From Chryseobacterium koreense CCUG 49689 (GTDB lineage: Bacteria; Bacteroidota; Bacteroidia; Flavobacteriales; Weeksellaceae), in the NCBI RefSeq assembly GCF_001045435.1, contig NZ_LFNG01000016.1, positions 24,883 through 88,882 on the forward strand: 64,000 nucleotides of DNA. Direction: 5' to 3'. Numbering within the stretch: the stretch's first letter is position 1; each line of letters opens with the position of its first letter. The notes below the pieces were generated by a model. It made no database searches. It had not been told where the DNA came from and saw nothing but the letters and a program-made list of their open reading frames with translations. The position numbers were made by a program, and so were the translations under genes. This document shows positions 45,911-54,884 of this stretch, piece by piece.

Positions 45911-47218
45911 CTATTCCGATTGGGTGTCTTGTAAGATTAATGTGTTATCAACATCAAGTCGCTCGTTCAGCCATTTTTTCATTTTCGTTTTATCAATTTC
46001 TTTTGTCCCCTTTTCCAGATGATATAAAACCAACCATTCAACTTTGGCACTATCTGTTCCTGAAAATTTTTCTATTTTTCCAAGAGACACATCTTTCAGT
46101 TCAGGGAACAGAACGTTCAGTTCTCTTACAAGTCCCGGTTCATTTACTTTATATTTATTCAGTTCCTGTAGCAGGTTGTTGATGGTCACATCTTTTTCCG
46201 ACAAAGAAGCATCCTGCTTATTCAATTCACTTAGTATCTCCGACTTAAGGTCAGCATCATCCTGTCTGAAGTTTAGCATTGTATTATGAATACCTCTTTC
46301 ATCCAATAACCGGTTATACATTTCCATTTCTTCTTTGCTGAGCTTTTTATTCAGAAATGCCAGATCTACTTTTTTGGGACTGGAATTATAATTCAGTTTC
46401 TTGTAAATCACCGTATATCCTCTACTATTGAATTCAGAATTGATGAATTCTTCAACGGTTTTAGTAAACTTCTTTTCTTCAAATAGATTATACGCCAGAT
46501 AAAAACTGGGGATGATCATAATCATCATCAAGGTGGTAATTCCATAGCGAATACGTTTTTCATTCTTCGGTTCGATGGTAGCAGAAGCAGGATATTTTAA
46601 GTATTTGATGACTAAAAACGTGGCAATACAAATAAAAAAACAGTTAATGGTATACAGGTAGAAAGCACCAAAGAAATAGCTAAAATTAAAGGTAGCCAAT
46701 CCATAACCTGCCGTACACAATGGAGGCATCAACGCAGTAGCAATGGCTACACCAGGAATTGGATTTCCTTTCTCAACCCGTGTAATAGCAATAACACCCA
46801 CCAAACCACCAAAAAAAGCGATCAATACATCGTAAATATTCGGAGAAGTACGAGCCAATAATTCGGATTGTACATCTTTGAACGGACTGACATAAAAGTA
46901 AAAAGCCGAGACCAATAAACTGACTACAGTGGCTATTAAAAGATTTTTAATACTCTTCCGTAATAGTAGAAAATTATAAGTTCCTAATGAAAATCCTGCT
47001 CCTAAAATAGGTCCCATCAAAGGAGAAATCAACATGGCTCCAATAATCACAGCCGTTGAATTGACATTCAATCCTACAGAAGCGATAATGATGGCACAAG
47101 CTAATATCCATAGGTTAGACCCCCTGAAAGAGATATTGGCTGTTACATTCTCTAAAACTTTCTGTTTATCTTCTTCACCATTGTGCAGATTGATAAAGTC
47201 CCATAATTTATTACTCAT
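45911..47218 (-). CDS. DUF389 (TIGR00341-like) membrane protein
   Basis: 435 aa. Six or so N-terminal TM segments with the family motif INSTAVIIGAMLISPLMGPILGAG (about 45-75), then a soluble C-terminal region with coiled-coil (about 250-430). Function not known for the family. Its place between nhaA and trkH suggests ion or osmotic adaptation. Confidence 0.85.
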   Translation of the reverse strand: MSNKLWDFINLHNGEEDKQKVLENVTANISFRGSNLWILACAIIIASVGLNVNSTAVIIGAMLISPLMGPILGAGFSLGTYNFLLLRKSIKNLLIATVVSLLVSAFYFYVSPFKDVQSELLARTSPNIYDVLIAFFGGLVGVIAITRVEKGNPIPGVAIATALMPPLCTAGYGLATFNFSYFFGAFYLYTINCFFICIATFLVIKYLKYPASATIEPKNEKRIRYGITTLMMIMIIPSFYLAYNLFEEKKFTKTVEEFINSEFNSRGYTVIYKKLNYNSSPKKVDLAFLNKKLSKEEMEMYNRLLDERGIHNTMLNFRQDDADLKSEILSELNKQDASLSEKDVTINNLLQELNKYKVNEPGLVRELNVLFPELKDVSLGKIEKFSGTDSAKVEWLVLYHLEKGTKEIDKTKMKKWLNERLDVDNTLILQDTQSE

Positions 47219-47228
47219 TTGCTTACAC

Positions 47229-48560
47229 TTACAGTTGCTTTTTAGACTGCTTACTCAGCACATAATAACCCAATATACCGCCAATAATAGAAGCTGCAAA
47301 AATTCCAATCTTCGCCTGTGTCATGTATTCCTCATGCGAGAACGCCAAAGAAGTTACAAATAACGACATCGTAAAACCTATAGAAGCCAATAACCCTAAA
47401 CCAAACAGGTTTCTTACATTCATTCCTTCCGGGAAAGGAGCCACTTTCAGCTTCACCAAAAGCAATGTAAAACCAACTACTCCAACGACCTTACCTACCA
47501 AAAGTCCTAAGGCAACACCCAAAGCTACATTAGTACTGAATAAATGTTCCATATCGATAGCCAATGAAACACCGGCGTTTGCCAAAGCAAAAATAGGAAT
47601 GATCAAAAAGGTCACCATGGGATGCATAGCATGTTCTAATCGTTGTAATGGTGGAGTTGCTGCTACCGTACTATTTTGAATTTCTTCCAGAATATGTAAC
47701 TGCTCATTGGTCAAAGTAGGTTTGCTGTTATCCGGGTCAATACTTTTAAACTTATCTAAAAGTTTCTGAATGTTATTACTGAATATTTTTTCATTAATTT
47801 TCACATCTGCCGGAATGGTAAATGCTGCCAAAACAGCTGCGATAGTGGCGTGTACCCCCGAAAGTAAAAAGGTTGTCCACACACCGCCAATTCCCAAGAT
47901 AGCATAGAATAAAATACTTCTAACTCCCATTTTATTACCGATATACATCGCCAATAGCACCAAAGCACCGATAATGAGATGGAACATGGAGATATTCGAA
48001 GTATAGAAAAAAGCGATAACCAAAACAGCACCTAAGTCATCAACAATAGCTAAGGCAGTCAAAAAAACTTTTAGTGTAAGCGGAATTCTGTTTCCCAATA
48101 AATAAAGCACACCCAAAGCAAAAGCAATATCTGTTGCCATGGGGATTCCCCATCCACTATGAACTTCCCCTGTTGGGTTCAATAATAAATAAATCGCAGC
48201 GGGTACAGCCATTCCACCAAATGCGGCAGCGATGGGTAACAATGCTTTACGTGGATTGGATAATTCTCCACCAACGATTTCTCTTTTTAGTTCTAAACCC
48301 ACTACAAAGAAAAATATAGCCATCAAACCATCATTGATCCAATGATGCAAATTGTATTCAAAATACGTACTTCCGTCTAACTGAAATCCAAATTTATGTT
48401 CCAAAATATGATAGTACTCCTCTGCTAAAGGCGAATTGGCTAATATCAATGCGATCACCACACTGATTCCTAATACAATGCCACCTGCTTTTTCATTTTT
48501 AATAAAGCTTTGAATGGGTGATACGATTTTCTCAATAGGAGTCTTTTTTAATTTATTCAT
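47229..48560 (-). CDS. nhaA: Na+/H+ antiporter NhaA
   Basis: 443 aa. Ion-binding acidic residues are in MATDIAFALGV and ALAIVDDLGAVLVIA (the Asp pair equivalent to Asp163/164 in E. coli). The 12-helix inverted-repeat pattern is kept. Longer than E. coli NhaA by about 50 residues, mostly in a middle loop (KINEKIFSNNIQKLLDKFKSIDPDN). First gene of the minus-strand ion operon. TATTTTTG at 48633-48640 (minus) is a possible -7 box. Confidence 0.95.
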   Translation of the reverse strand: MNKLKKTPIEKIVSPIQSFIKNEKAGGIVLGISVVIALILANSPLAEEYYHILEHKFGFQLDGSTYFEYNLHHWINDGLMAIFFFVVGLELKREIVGGELSNPRKALLPIAAAFGGMAVPAAIYLLLNPTGEVHSGWGIPMATDIAFALGVLYLLGNRIPLTLKVFLTALAIVDDLGAVLVIAFFYTSNISMFHLIIGALVLLAMYIGNKMGVRSILFYAILGIGGVWTTFLLSGVHATIAAVLAAFTIPADVKINEKIFSNNIQKLLDKFKSIDPDNSKPTLTNEQLHILEEIQNSTVAATPPLQRLEHAMHPMVTFLIIPIFALANAGVSLAIDMEHLFSTNVALGVALGLLVGKVVGVVGFTLLLVKLKVAPFPEGMNVRNLFGLGLLASIGFTMSLFVTSLAFSHEEYMTQAKIGIFAASIIGGILGYYVLSKQSKKQL

Positions 48561-48877
48561 CTTTCTTTGCTTATCCCTCTGATTTATGCTGAAAATGACT
48601 TAGAAACCAGTCATTTTATGATTAATAAAGTACAAAAATATAAAATTAAAAACGATTCCCGGTATTAATCAAGGTGATATAGTCCTTTAGAATTTCGCTC
48701 GTTATCCCCAAAAAATCTGTGCTCTTATCAAAATGATAATCATCCTATCATTTTGATAAGGTTTTTGTTTCAATAAATTTCGTGAAATTGGAATAAAATA
48801 TTGATTTTCAATTTATTATTACTTGTGAAATTCTATTGGAATAAGTTTTGGCATAGAGGATATAAAAGAAATTAAAA
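48561..48877. promoter_or_regulatory. Divergent control region between nhaA and Kdp operons
   Basis: 317 bp without a gene. It holds the 37-bp palindrome (48724-48760), two related words GTGAAATTGGAATAA (48782-48796) and GTGAAATTCTATTGGAATAA (48825-48844), and a weak sigma-54-like site TGG-N8-TTGG (48837-48851), where the consensus would be TTGC. Confidence 0.6.
48724..48760. promoter_or_regulatory. 37-bp perfect palindrome, probable operator/enhancer
   Basis: CTTATCAAAATGATA and TATCATTTTGATAAG are exact reverse complements around a 7-nt centre ATCATCC. Both neighbouring operons run away from it, so it is no terminator. It is 118 bp upstream of the first Kdp leader ORF, the usual distance of an NtrC-type enhancer. 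Confidence 0.75.
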
Positions 48878-49021
48878 ATGATGAAAAGAAATGTCAAATG
48901 GAAACAGCAGAAAGAACCGCCTTCGTTTCCAAAATGGCTAAAATCATACCACTTATTGCTTTTTGCCTTTATTGTGGTTATGATTTTTGGAGCAATTATG
49001 AAGCACATTAGTACCACTTAA
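48878..49021 (+). CDS. Small membrane protein, Kdp leader ORF 1
   Basis: 47 aa (ATG at 48878 or 48881), with a basic N-terminus MMKRNVKWKQQKEPPSFPKW and one hydrophobic helix LLLFAFIVVMIFGAI. The family is not recognised. First gene of the Kdp transcript. Confidence 0.55.
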   Translation: MMKRNVKWKQQKEPPSFPKWLKSYHLLLFAFIVVMIFGAIMKHISTT

Positions 49022-49033
49022 AAATAAATAAAA

Positions 49034-49117
49034 ATGATAACAATAGTTTTAGTACTCGCAGGTTTAGCCTGTTTCGGTCTGTTCATTAAGTCAATTGACT
49101 TCTTTGAGAAAATCTAA
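49034..49117 (+). CDS. 27-aa membrane microprotein, Kdp leader ORF 2
   Basis: Translates as MITIVLVLAGLACFGLFIKS followed by IDFFEKI; a single helix resembling a KdpF-like peptide. It sits 12 nt after leader ORF 1 and 6 nt before the next gene. Confidence 0.5.
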   Translation: MITIVLVLAGLACFGLFIKSIDFFEKI

Positions 49118-49123
49118 AATAAA

Positions 49124-49483
49124 ATGAAAACAAAAATCATAAATACGATACAACAATGGGCTCCTGAAGCCGCAAGACTCATTCCTGATTTGGATACTTT
49201 GGACGATTCTATTGCAGACTATATGCTACTGCATAAACTGGCAGAAGTTTGTTCACAAAAAATAGGTTCTGGATTAGAAGATGAATTAGAGCGTGTTCAA
49301 GAGATAGCCAAAGTTATAAATCTTTTGTATCAGGGAGGAAATCAATACACGCGGAATGCCATTGAAAATGAGTTTCTGACAGCCTTGTCTTTTGAAGAAA
49401 GCCCCGGAAGCCTAAAAAAACACATGGATTTATTTCCCATCGAATTACGAAAAGGATATATCAAAACCATTTTAGAAAACTAA
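49124..49483 (+). CDS. Small protein of unknown function, paralog A
   Basis: 119 aa, soluble, helical. Shares the pattern GNxYxxxxIEN-x-F (GNQYTRNAIENEF) and a C-terminal IPxELRKxYxxxL-like end with the gene at 49781. May belong to the DUF7674 group, by memory only. Located inside the Kdp leader, so a role in Kdp assembly or control is an inference. Confidence 0.6.
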   Translation: MKTKIINTIQQWAPEAARLIPDLDTLDDSIADYMLLHKLAEVCSQKIGSGLEDELERVQEIAKVINLLYQGGNQYTRNAIENEFLTALSFEESPGSLKKHMDLFPIELRKGYIKTILEN

Positions 49484-49490
49484 TTAAATA

Positions 49491-49657
49491 ATGAAAGTTT
49501 AAAGATAAAAACACATTGGTCGGCTAAAATAAAAAAAGCAGTATTAGCAATCTTATTGTTTGTCCTGTTTGCCGTTTGCGTAAAGCTCGGAGGATTCGCA
49601 GGTATTTTGATTGGCTTTGTATTTTTCTTTCTATTCTTTCAATTAATAAGCAGATGA
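49491..49657 (+). pseudogene. Apparent frameshifted membrane microprotein
   Basis: An ATG at 49491 reads MKV then stop. In the -1 frame an uninterrupted peptide runs on to TGA at 49655 (SLKIKTHWSAKIKKAVLAIL, then a long hydrophobic stretch ending LISR). One extra A in the run ATGAAAG would restore a 56-residue membrane protein. The stop overlaps the next ATG (ATGA), as in intact pairs here. Confidence 0.5.
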
Positions 49658-49764
49658 AAAAAGAACGAAAATCAAACAGGGAAATAGTTAGGGATATATT
49701 GGCAAAAGTACTTTTAGCTTTTATTGTCTTCTGTATTTTTTATGCGATGTTTTTCAGTAAATAA
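49654..49764 (+). CDS. 36-aa membrane microprotein, Kdp leader
   Basis: Starts MKKERKSNREIVRDILAKVL and continues with one hydrophobic helix ending FFSK. The start overlaps the preceding stop by 4 bases. The upstream ATG at 49576 in the same frame would encode an unlikely basic extension. Confidence 0.55.
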   Translation: MKKERKSNREIVRDILAKVLLAFIVFCIFYAMFFSK

Positions 49765-49780
49765 AAGAAGTTTTAAATCA

Positions 49781-50164
49781 ATGAACGAAATAAATGAAAA
49801 CACAGCCAGTACTTATCTGGCACATCACTACGGTGAAATTAAAGAAGAAATCAATGAACTATCCATGCGAAAAAACTTTGCGGGAATATTTCAGGCAATC
49901 GTAAACCACATCAATCTGTTGCTTTCCAAAGGACAGATAGAGAAAATTGGGACAAAGATTAAGTTCATCGGTTGGCTTCATAAAAGAGGAAATGAATATG
50001 TACAGTACATCATTGAGAATTTGTTTGTACGCTCTTTTGAGGGAATGAAAAGACGTTGCACCACAGAACAATGGATTTATATGTACCAGCTCATTCCCAA
50101 TAACCTGAAACATGTTTATCAGCTTCAGAACACAAATTACTTAACACAAAAAACAAGTCTATGA
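49781..50164 (+). CDS. Small protein of unknown function, paralog B
   Basis: 127 aa from the ATG at 49781 (the longer frame begins at 49724). Helical, soluble. It shares GNEYVQYIIENLF with paralog A (GNQYTRNAIENEF) and IPNNLKHVYQLQ with its C-terminus. It ends in ATGA overlap with kdpF, so it is made together with the pump. Confidence 0.65.
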   Translation: MNEINENTASTYLAHHYGEIKEEINELSMRKNFAGIFQAIVNHINLLLSKGQIEKIGTKIKFIGWLHKRGNEYVQYIIENLFVRSFEGMKRRCTTEQWIYMYQLIPNNLKHVYQLQNTNYLTQKTSL

Positions 50165-50238
50165 CAGCATTATTCATAGTAGCCATAGGTGTATTTGTCT
50201 ATATATGCTACGTATTGCTCAAACCAGAAAAATTTTAA
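50161..50238 (+). CDS. kdpF: KdpF, small subunit of the Kdp potassium pump
   Basis: 25 aa: a single helix (MTALFIVAIGVFVYICYVLL) followed by KPEKF, the typical KdpF end. It stabilises the KdpABC complex in the inner membrane. Overlaps paralog B by 4 bases. Confidence 0.75.
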   Translation: MTALFIVAIGVFVYICYVLLKPEKF

Positions 50239-50251
50239 AACGCTTCAGCAG

Positions 50252-50365
50252 ATGAAGAAAGATACAAAAGGAAAAATCAAGGAATGGGTATCCATCATAT
50301 TCTGGATACTGTTCTTCATTTCGATCATTTATCTGGCTTTTCTAAAAATTCAAATATTGCTATGA
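50252..50365 (+). CDS. 37-aa membrane microprotein between kdpF and kdpA (1)
   Basis: Basic start MKKDTKGKIKEWVSIIFWIL and one helix, ending KIQILL. Unknown family. The stop overlaps the next start by 4 bases. Confidence 0.5.
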   Translation: MKKDTKGKIKEWVSIIFWILFFISIIYLAFLKIQILL

Positions 50366-50475
50366 AAAAGATACTTACTGAAATGAAAGATGTAGCCCGA
50401 ATTGCTTTGATATTCCTGATTGTATTGGCATTGGTCAGGCTGTTCGGATGGATGTTTAAAACCATATTTAATTAA
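50362..50475 (+). CDS. 37-aa membrane microprotein between kdpF and kdpA (2)
   Basis: Begins MKKILTEMKDVARIALIFLI, with one helix, ending GWMFKTIFN. Ends 5 nt before kdpA. No family recognised. Confidence 0.5.
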   Translation: MKKILTEMKDVARIALIFLIVLALVRLFGWMFKTIFN

Positions 50476-50480
50476 TAAAA

Positions 50481-52169
50481 ATGAATACAGAAATTTTAGG
50501 AATAATCGTCATGTTTACCCTGTCGATATTGCTTGCAATACCCTTCGGTAAATACATTGCAAAAGTCTATGGCGGTGAAAAAACGCTGCTCGATCCGATT
50601 TTTAATCCGATAGAGCGAATCTTTTACAAAATAAGCGGTATCAATCCGCAAACAGAAATGAACTGGAAACAGCAGATGGTAGCCATGATCACGATCAATA
50701 TGGTGTGGTTCCTGTTGGGAATGGTTGTTCTAATGACGCAGGGAAGCCTCCCGCTTAATCCGGATAACAATCCAAGTATGTCCGCAGACCTTGCATTCAA
50801 TACCGTGATATCATTTGTGGTAAACTGTAATCTGCAACACTATTCCGGGGAATCAGGATTAAGTTATCTTGGACAATACTGGTTAATGTTCTTACAGTTT
50901 GTAAGTGCCGGAACCGGTATGGCTGCCGCAGTAGTGCTATTTAGAGCATTCAAAGACAAATCATCTGAAACCTTGGGGAATTTTTACAGCAATTTTATAA
51001 AATCATGTACACGTATTTTATTACCTGTATCATTTGTGATTGCCATAATTCTTGCATTCGATGGAGTTCCGATGACTTTTGAAGGTAAAGACGCTATTAC
51101 CACTTTACAAGGTGATTCTGTGGAAGTATCAAGAGGGCCCGCAGCAGCATTTGTGCCTATTAAACACGTAGGAACCAACGGAGGTGGATTCTTTGGAGTG
51201 AATTCTGCCCATCCGTTTGAAAATCCATCCTACCTATCCAATATGGTCGAAATGGTGGCTCAGCTGATCGTACCATTAGCGATGATCTTTGCCTTTGGCT
51301 ATTTTATCAGAAGAAGAAAATTATCGTGGATGATATTCGGTGTAATGACAGTAGGTTTTTTAATGCTGACCATTCCAAATATCAACATGGAAATGAACGG
51401 AAATCCTGCTATTGCAGCTATGGGAATTGATAATTCTCTTGGAGCAATGGAAGGAAAGGAAATTCGATTAGGAGCTCCTGCATCTGGCTTTTGGAGCATT
51501 GTCACCACTGTAATCTCTACAGGGTCAGTAAACTCTATGCACGATAGCTCAATGGCATTGTCAGGAATGAATGAGCTATTGGCAATGATGATCAATGCGT
51601 TTTACGGTGGAGTCGGTGTAGGAATACTTAACTTCTTTATTTTCATCATTCTTGCTGTATTTATCAGTGGATTGATGGTAGGAAGAACACCTGAATTCTT
51701 AGGTAAAAAAGTGGAGGCAAGAGAAATGAAAATAGCGATGATTATTGCCTTGCTTCATCCTTTCCTGATATTAGTAGGAACAGCATTAGCCGCTGCATCA
51801 CCACAATATACTATGGACTCTCTAAATAACCCGGGATTTCACGGATTGAGTGAAATGCTATACGAGTTCACTTCGTCATCTGCCAATAATGGTAGTGGTT
51901 TTGAAGGATTGGGAGATAATACACCTTGGTGGAATATTGCAACAGGATTTGTACTTATCCTTTCAAGATTTTTACCAATCATAGGTCCGGTTGCCATTGC
52001 AGGCTTGTTAGCTCAAAAGAAATTTATACCGGAGGGAGACGGAACCCTAAAAACCGATACGGCAACTTTCGGACTAATGGTATTCGCTGTAATCGCAATC
52101 GTAGCTGCTTTAGCATTCTTCCCCGTATTGGCATTAGGTCCTATTGCAGAGTACTTTTCACTTTATTAA
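50481..52169 (+). CDS. kdpA: KdpA, potassium-binding subunit of the K+-transporting ATPase
   Basis: 562 aa, related to the K+ channel superfamily. Selectivity loops seen include NCNLQHYSGESGLSYLGQ, GTNGGGFFGVNSAHPFENP and later SSANNGSGFEGLGDNTPWW. About ten TM segments. High-affinity K+ uptake when K+ is scarce. Confidence 0.97.
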   Translation: MNTEILGIIVMFTLSILLAIPFGKYIAKVYGGEKTLLDPIFNPIERIFYKISGINPQTEMNWKQQMVAMITINMVWFLLGMVVLMTQGSLPLNPDNNPSMSADLAFNTVISFVVNCNLQHYSGESGLSYLGQYWLMFLQFVSAGTGMAAAVVLFRAFKDKSSETLGNFYSNFIKSCTRILLPVSFVIAIILAFDGVPMTFEGKDAITTLQGDSVEVSRGPAAAFVPIKHVGTNGGGFFGVNSAHPFENPSYLSNMVEMVAQLIVPLAMIFAFGYFIRRRKLSWMIFGVMTVGFLMLTIPNINMEMNGNPAIAAMGIDNSLGAMEGKEIRLGAPASGFWSIVTTVISTGSVNSMHDSSMALSGMNELLAMMINAFYGGVGVGILNFFIFIILAVFISGLMVGRTPEFLGKKVEAREMKIAMIIALLHPFLILVGTALAAASPQYTMDSLNNPGFHGLSEMLYEFTSSSANNGSGFEGLGDNTPWWNIATGFVLILSRFLPIIGPVAIAGLLAQKKFIPEGDGTLKTDTATFGLMVFAVIAIVAALAFFPVLALGPIAEYFSLY

Positions 52170-52189
52170 ACTGATTAAAGAATTTAGAA

Positions 52190-54199
52190 ATGAACAATAA
52201 TACATCATTGTTTCAAAAAGATATGGTTCAGGAAGCACTGAAACAATCTTTTGTGAAACTTAATCCGAAAACCATGTTCCGTAATCCGGTTATGTTTACC
52301 GTATGGATCGGCACATTGGTTATGCTATCCGTGAGTTTATGGACATTGGCAGGAGCTCAGGGACAAGGAAGTTTTGGTTATAATTTTACCGTCTTTATTA
52401 TCCTTTTGTTTACCCTGTTATTTGCCAATTTTGCTGAGGCAATTGCTGAGGCAAGAGGTAAAGCACAAGCGGATAGTTTGCGTAAGACAAGAGAAGAAAC
52501 GCCTGCAAGATTAAAAAATGGGAAAACGATCTCCTCTGCTCAATTACAAAAAGGCGATGTTTTCATCTGTGAAGCTGGCGACATCATTCCTTCTGATGGG
52601 GAAATTATTGAAGGCTTAGCGACCATCGATGAAAGTGCAATTACCGGAGAATCTGCACCTGTGATCCGTGAGGCAGGTGGCGACAAAAGTTCAGTTACCG
52701 GTGGTACCAAAGTTTTGTCCGATAAAATCGTGGTGCAGGTTACAACGCAACCGGGTGAGAGTTTTCTGGATAAGATGATTGCTTTGGTAGAAGGTGCTGC
52801 CCGACAAAAGACACCAAATGAAATAGCTTTAACGATTCTGCTGGCAGGATTTACATTGGTATTCATCATCGTATGTGTGACTTTGAAACCATTTGCTGAT
52901 TATGCCAACGTAACGATTACCATTGCTTCTTTTATCTCTCTATTTGTATGTCTTATCCCGACTACCATTGGTGGATTGTTATCCGCAATCGGTATCGCGG
53001 GTATGGACAGAGCTTTGAGAGCTAATGTGATTACCAAAAGTGGTAAAGCGGTCGAAACTGCAGGTGATATCGATGTGCTGCTGTTGGATAAAACCGGTAC
53101 GATCACGATTGGTAACCGTAAAGCAACCCATTTTCACCCAGCCAATGGTATTGACGAGAAAAAACTTATAAAAGCAGCTGTACTAAGTTCTATGGCTGAT
53201 GAAACTCCTGAAGGGAAATCGATTATCGAATTAGCAGGGATCAATCCGTTAAGTTATGAAGTTAGAAATCCTCAATTCATCAAGTTTACAGCTGAAACAA
53301 GAAGTTCAGGAATTGATTATGAAAATACACGTATTCGAAAAGGTGCAACCGACGCAATAAAAAATCTGGTTACAAAAGCAGGTAATAGCTTTCCAAAAGA
53401 GGTCGAAGAAAGAGTAAAAGCCATCTCTTCTAATGGCGGTACGCCGTTGGTTGTATCAGAGAATGAAATTGCTTTGGGTGTAATTGAGCTACAGGACATC
53501 ATTAAACCGGGTATCCAGGAGCGTTTTGAACGTCTGCGTAAAATGGGTATCAAAACCGTCATGGTAACGGGTGACAATCCTTTGACGGCTAAATTTATCG
53601 CTGAAAAAGCAGGTGTAGACGATTTTATTGCGGAAGCAAAACCTGAAGACAAGATGAATTACATCAAAAAGGAACAGTCAGAAGGTCGCTTGGTCGCTAT
53701 GATGGGGGATGGAACCAATGATGCCCCGGCATTGGCTCAGGCTGATGTTGGTGTAGCAATGAACTCTGGTACACAGGCTGCCAAAGAAGCCGGAAACATG
53801 GTCGATCTGGATAACGACCCGACCAAATTGATTGAAGTGGTAGAAATCGGGAAACAATTGTTGATGACCCGTGGTACATTGACTACTTTCAGTATTGCGA
53901 ATGATGTGGCTAAGTATTTTGCCATCATTCCAGCACTGTTTATCACAGCGATTCCTGCATTGCAAGGACTGAATATTATGAATTTACACAGTCCGGAAAG
54001 TGCAATACTATCAGCTGTAATTTTCAACGCAATCATCATTCCGATGTTGATTCCATTAGCATTGAAAGGTGTAGCTTACAAACCTATTGGAGCAAGTGCA
54101 TTACTTCGAAGAAACCTGTTTATTTATGGTTTAGGCGGTGTACTGATACCTTTTGTTGGAATCAAGCTGATAGATATGCTTATATCCGTTTTCTTTTAA
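52190..54199 (+). CDS. kdpB: KdpB, P-type ATPase subunit
   Basis: 669 aa. TGES at 152-155, phosphorylated Asp300 in DKTGT, and the hinge [10 protein letters not shown]. In E. coli a Ser in TGES is a regulatory phosphorylation site; the corresponding Ser155 is present. It drives K+ transport by ATP hydrolysis. 20 nt after kdpA. Confidence 0.97.
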   Translation: MNNNTSLFQKDMVQEALKQSFVKLNPKTMFRNPVMFTVWIGTLVMLSVSLWTLAGAQGQGSFGYNFTVFIILLFTLLFANFAEAIAEARGKAQADSLRKTREETPARLKNGKTISSAQLQKGDVFICEAGDIIPSDGEIIEGLATIDESAITGESAPVIREAGGDKSSVTGGTKVLSDKIVVQVTTQPGESFLDKMIALVEGAARQKTPNEIALTILLAGFTLVFIIVCVTLKPFADYANVTITIASFISLFVCLIPTTIGGLLSAIGIAGMDRALRANVITKSGKAVETAGDIDVLLLDKTGTITIGNRKATHFHPANGIDEKKLIKAAVLSSMADETPEGKSIIELAGINPLSYEVRNPQFIKFTAETRSSGIDYENTRIRKGATDAIKNLVTKAGNSFPKEVEERVKAISSNGGTPLVVSENEIALGVIELQDIIKPGIQERFERLRKMGIKTVMVTGDNPLTAKFIAEKAGVDDFIAEAKPEDKMNYIKKEQSEGRLVAMMGDGTNDAPALAQADVGVAMNSGTQAAKEAGNMVDLDNDPTKLIEVVEIGKQLLMTRGTLTTFSIANDVAKYFAIIPALFITAIPALQGLNIMNLHSPESAILSAVIFNAIIIPMLIPLALKGVAYKPIGASALLRRNLFIYGLGGVLIPFVGIKLIDMLISVFF

Positions 54200-54221
54200 T
54201 CCTTTATAAAATTTAGATAAA

Positions 54222-54782
54222 ATGAAAAAACATATTTTGCCCGCAATAAAATTGACTGTTGTTATGATCCTGTTTTTTACAGTCATTTATCCACTTGCAG
54301 TCTGGGGTATCGCACAGTTTGCTCCTAATGCTGGAAAAGGAGAAATTATAGAACACAACGGAAAGAAACATTATGTCAATATTGGTCAGTCTTTTACAGA
54401 GGATAAGTATTTCTGGTCAAGACCATCGGCCGTAGATTACAATGCAGCTGGTTCAGGAGGTAGTAACAAAGGCCCTTCTAATGAGGAATACTTGGCAGAA
54501 GTTCAGGCAAGAATTGATACTTTTTTAGTGCACAATCCGAGAATCGATAAATCTGAAATACCTGTTGATCTGGTTACGGCTAGCGGAAGTGGACTGGATC
54601 CGAACTTTTCCGTTCAGGCTGCCAAGGTACAGGTAGCACGAATCGCTGAAACAAGGGGTATTGATGAGGTTAAATTGAATCAATTAATTGATGAACAAAC
54701 AGAAAAACCTTTGTGGGGAATGTTTGGTCCTGAAAAGATCAATGTGCTTAAATTAAATATCGCTCTGGATCAACTTAAATAA
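54222..54782 (+). CDS. kdpC: KdpC subunit of the K+-transporting ATPase
   Basis: 186 aa. One N-terminal TM helix and a soluble domain with the conserved FWSRPSAVDYNAAGSGGSNKGPSN and SGSGLDPNFSVQAAKVQVARIA. Needed for high-affinity ATP use by the complex. 22 nt after kdpB. Confidence 0.95.
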   Translation: MKKHILPAIKLTVVMILFFTVIYPLAVWGIAQFAPNAGKGEIIEHNGKKHYVNIGQSFTEDKYFWSRPSAVDYNAAGSGGSNKGPSNEEYLAEVQARIDTFLVHNPRIDKSEIPVDLVTASGSGLDPNFSVQAAKVQVARIAETRGIDEVKLNQLIDEQTEKPLWGMFGPEKINVLKLNIALDQLK

Positions 54783-54884
54783 GTAATTCCTAAAAAAAAC
54801 TTACAGGTTTTCAAATGTATGTGTAGCCATTGAAAATGCCTTGTAGGAGTATTCAATAAACAGTAAAATTTTAATAATTCAAAA

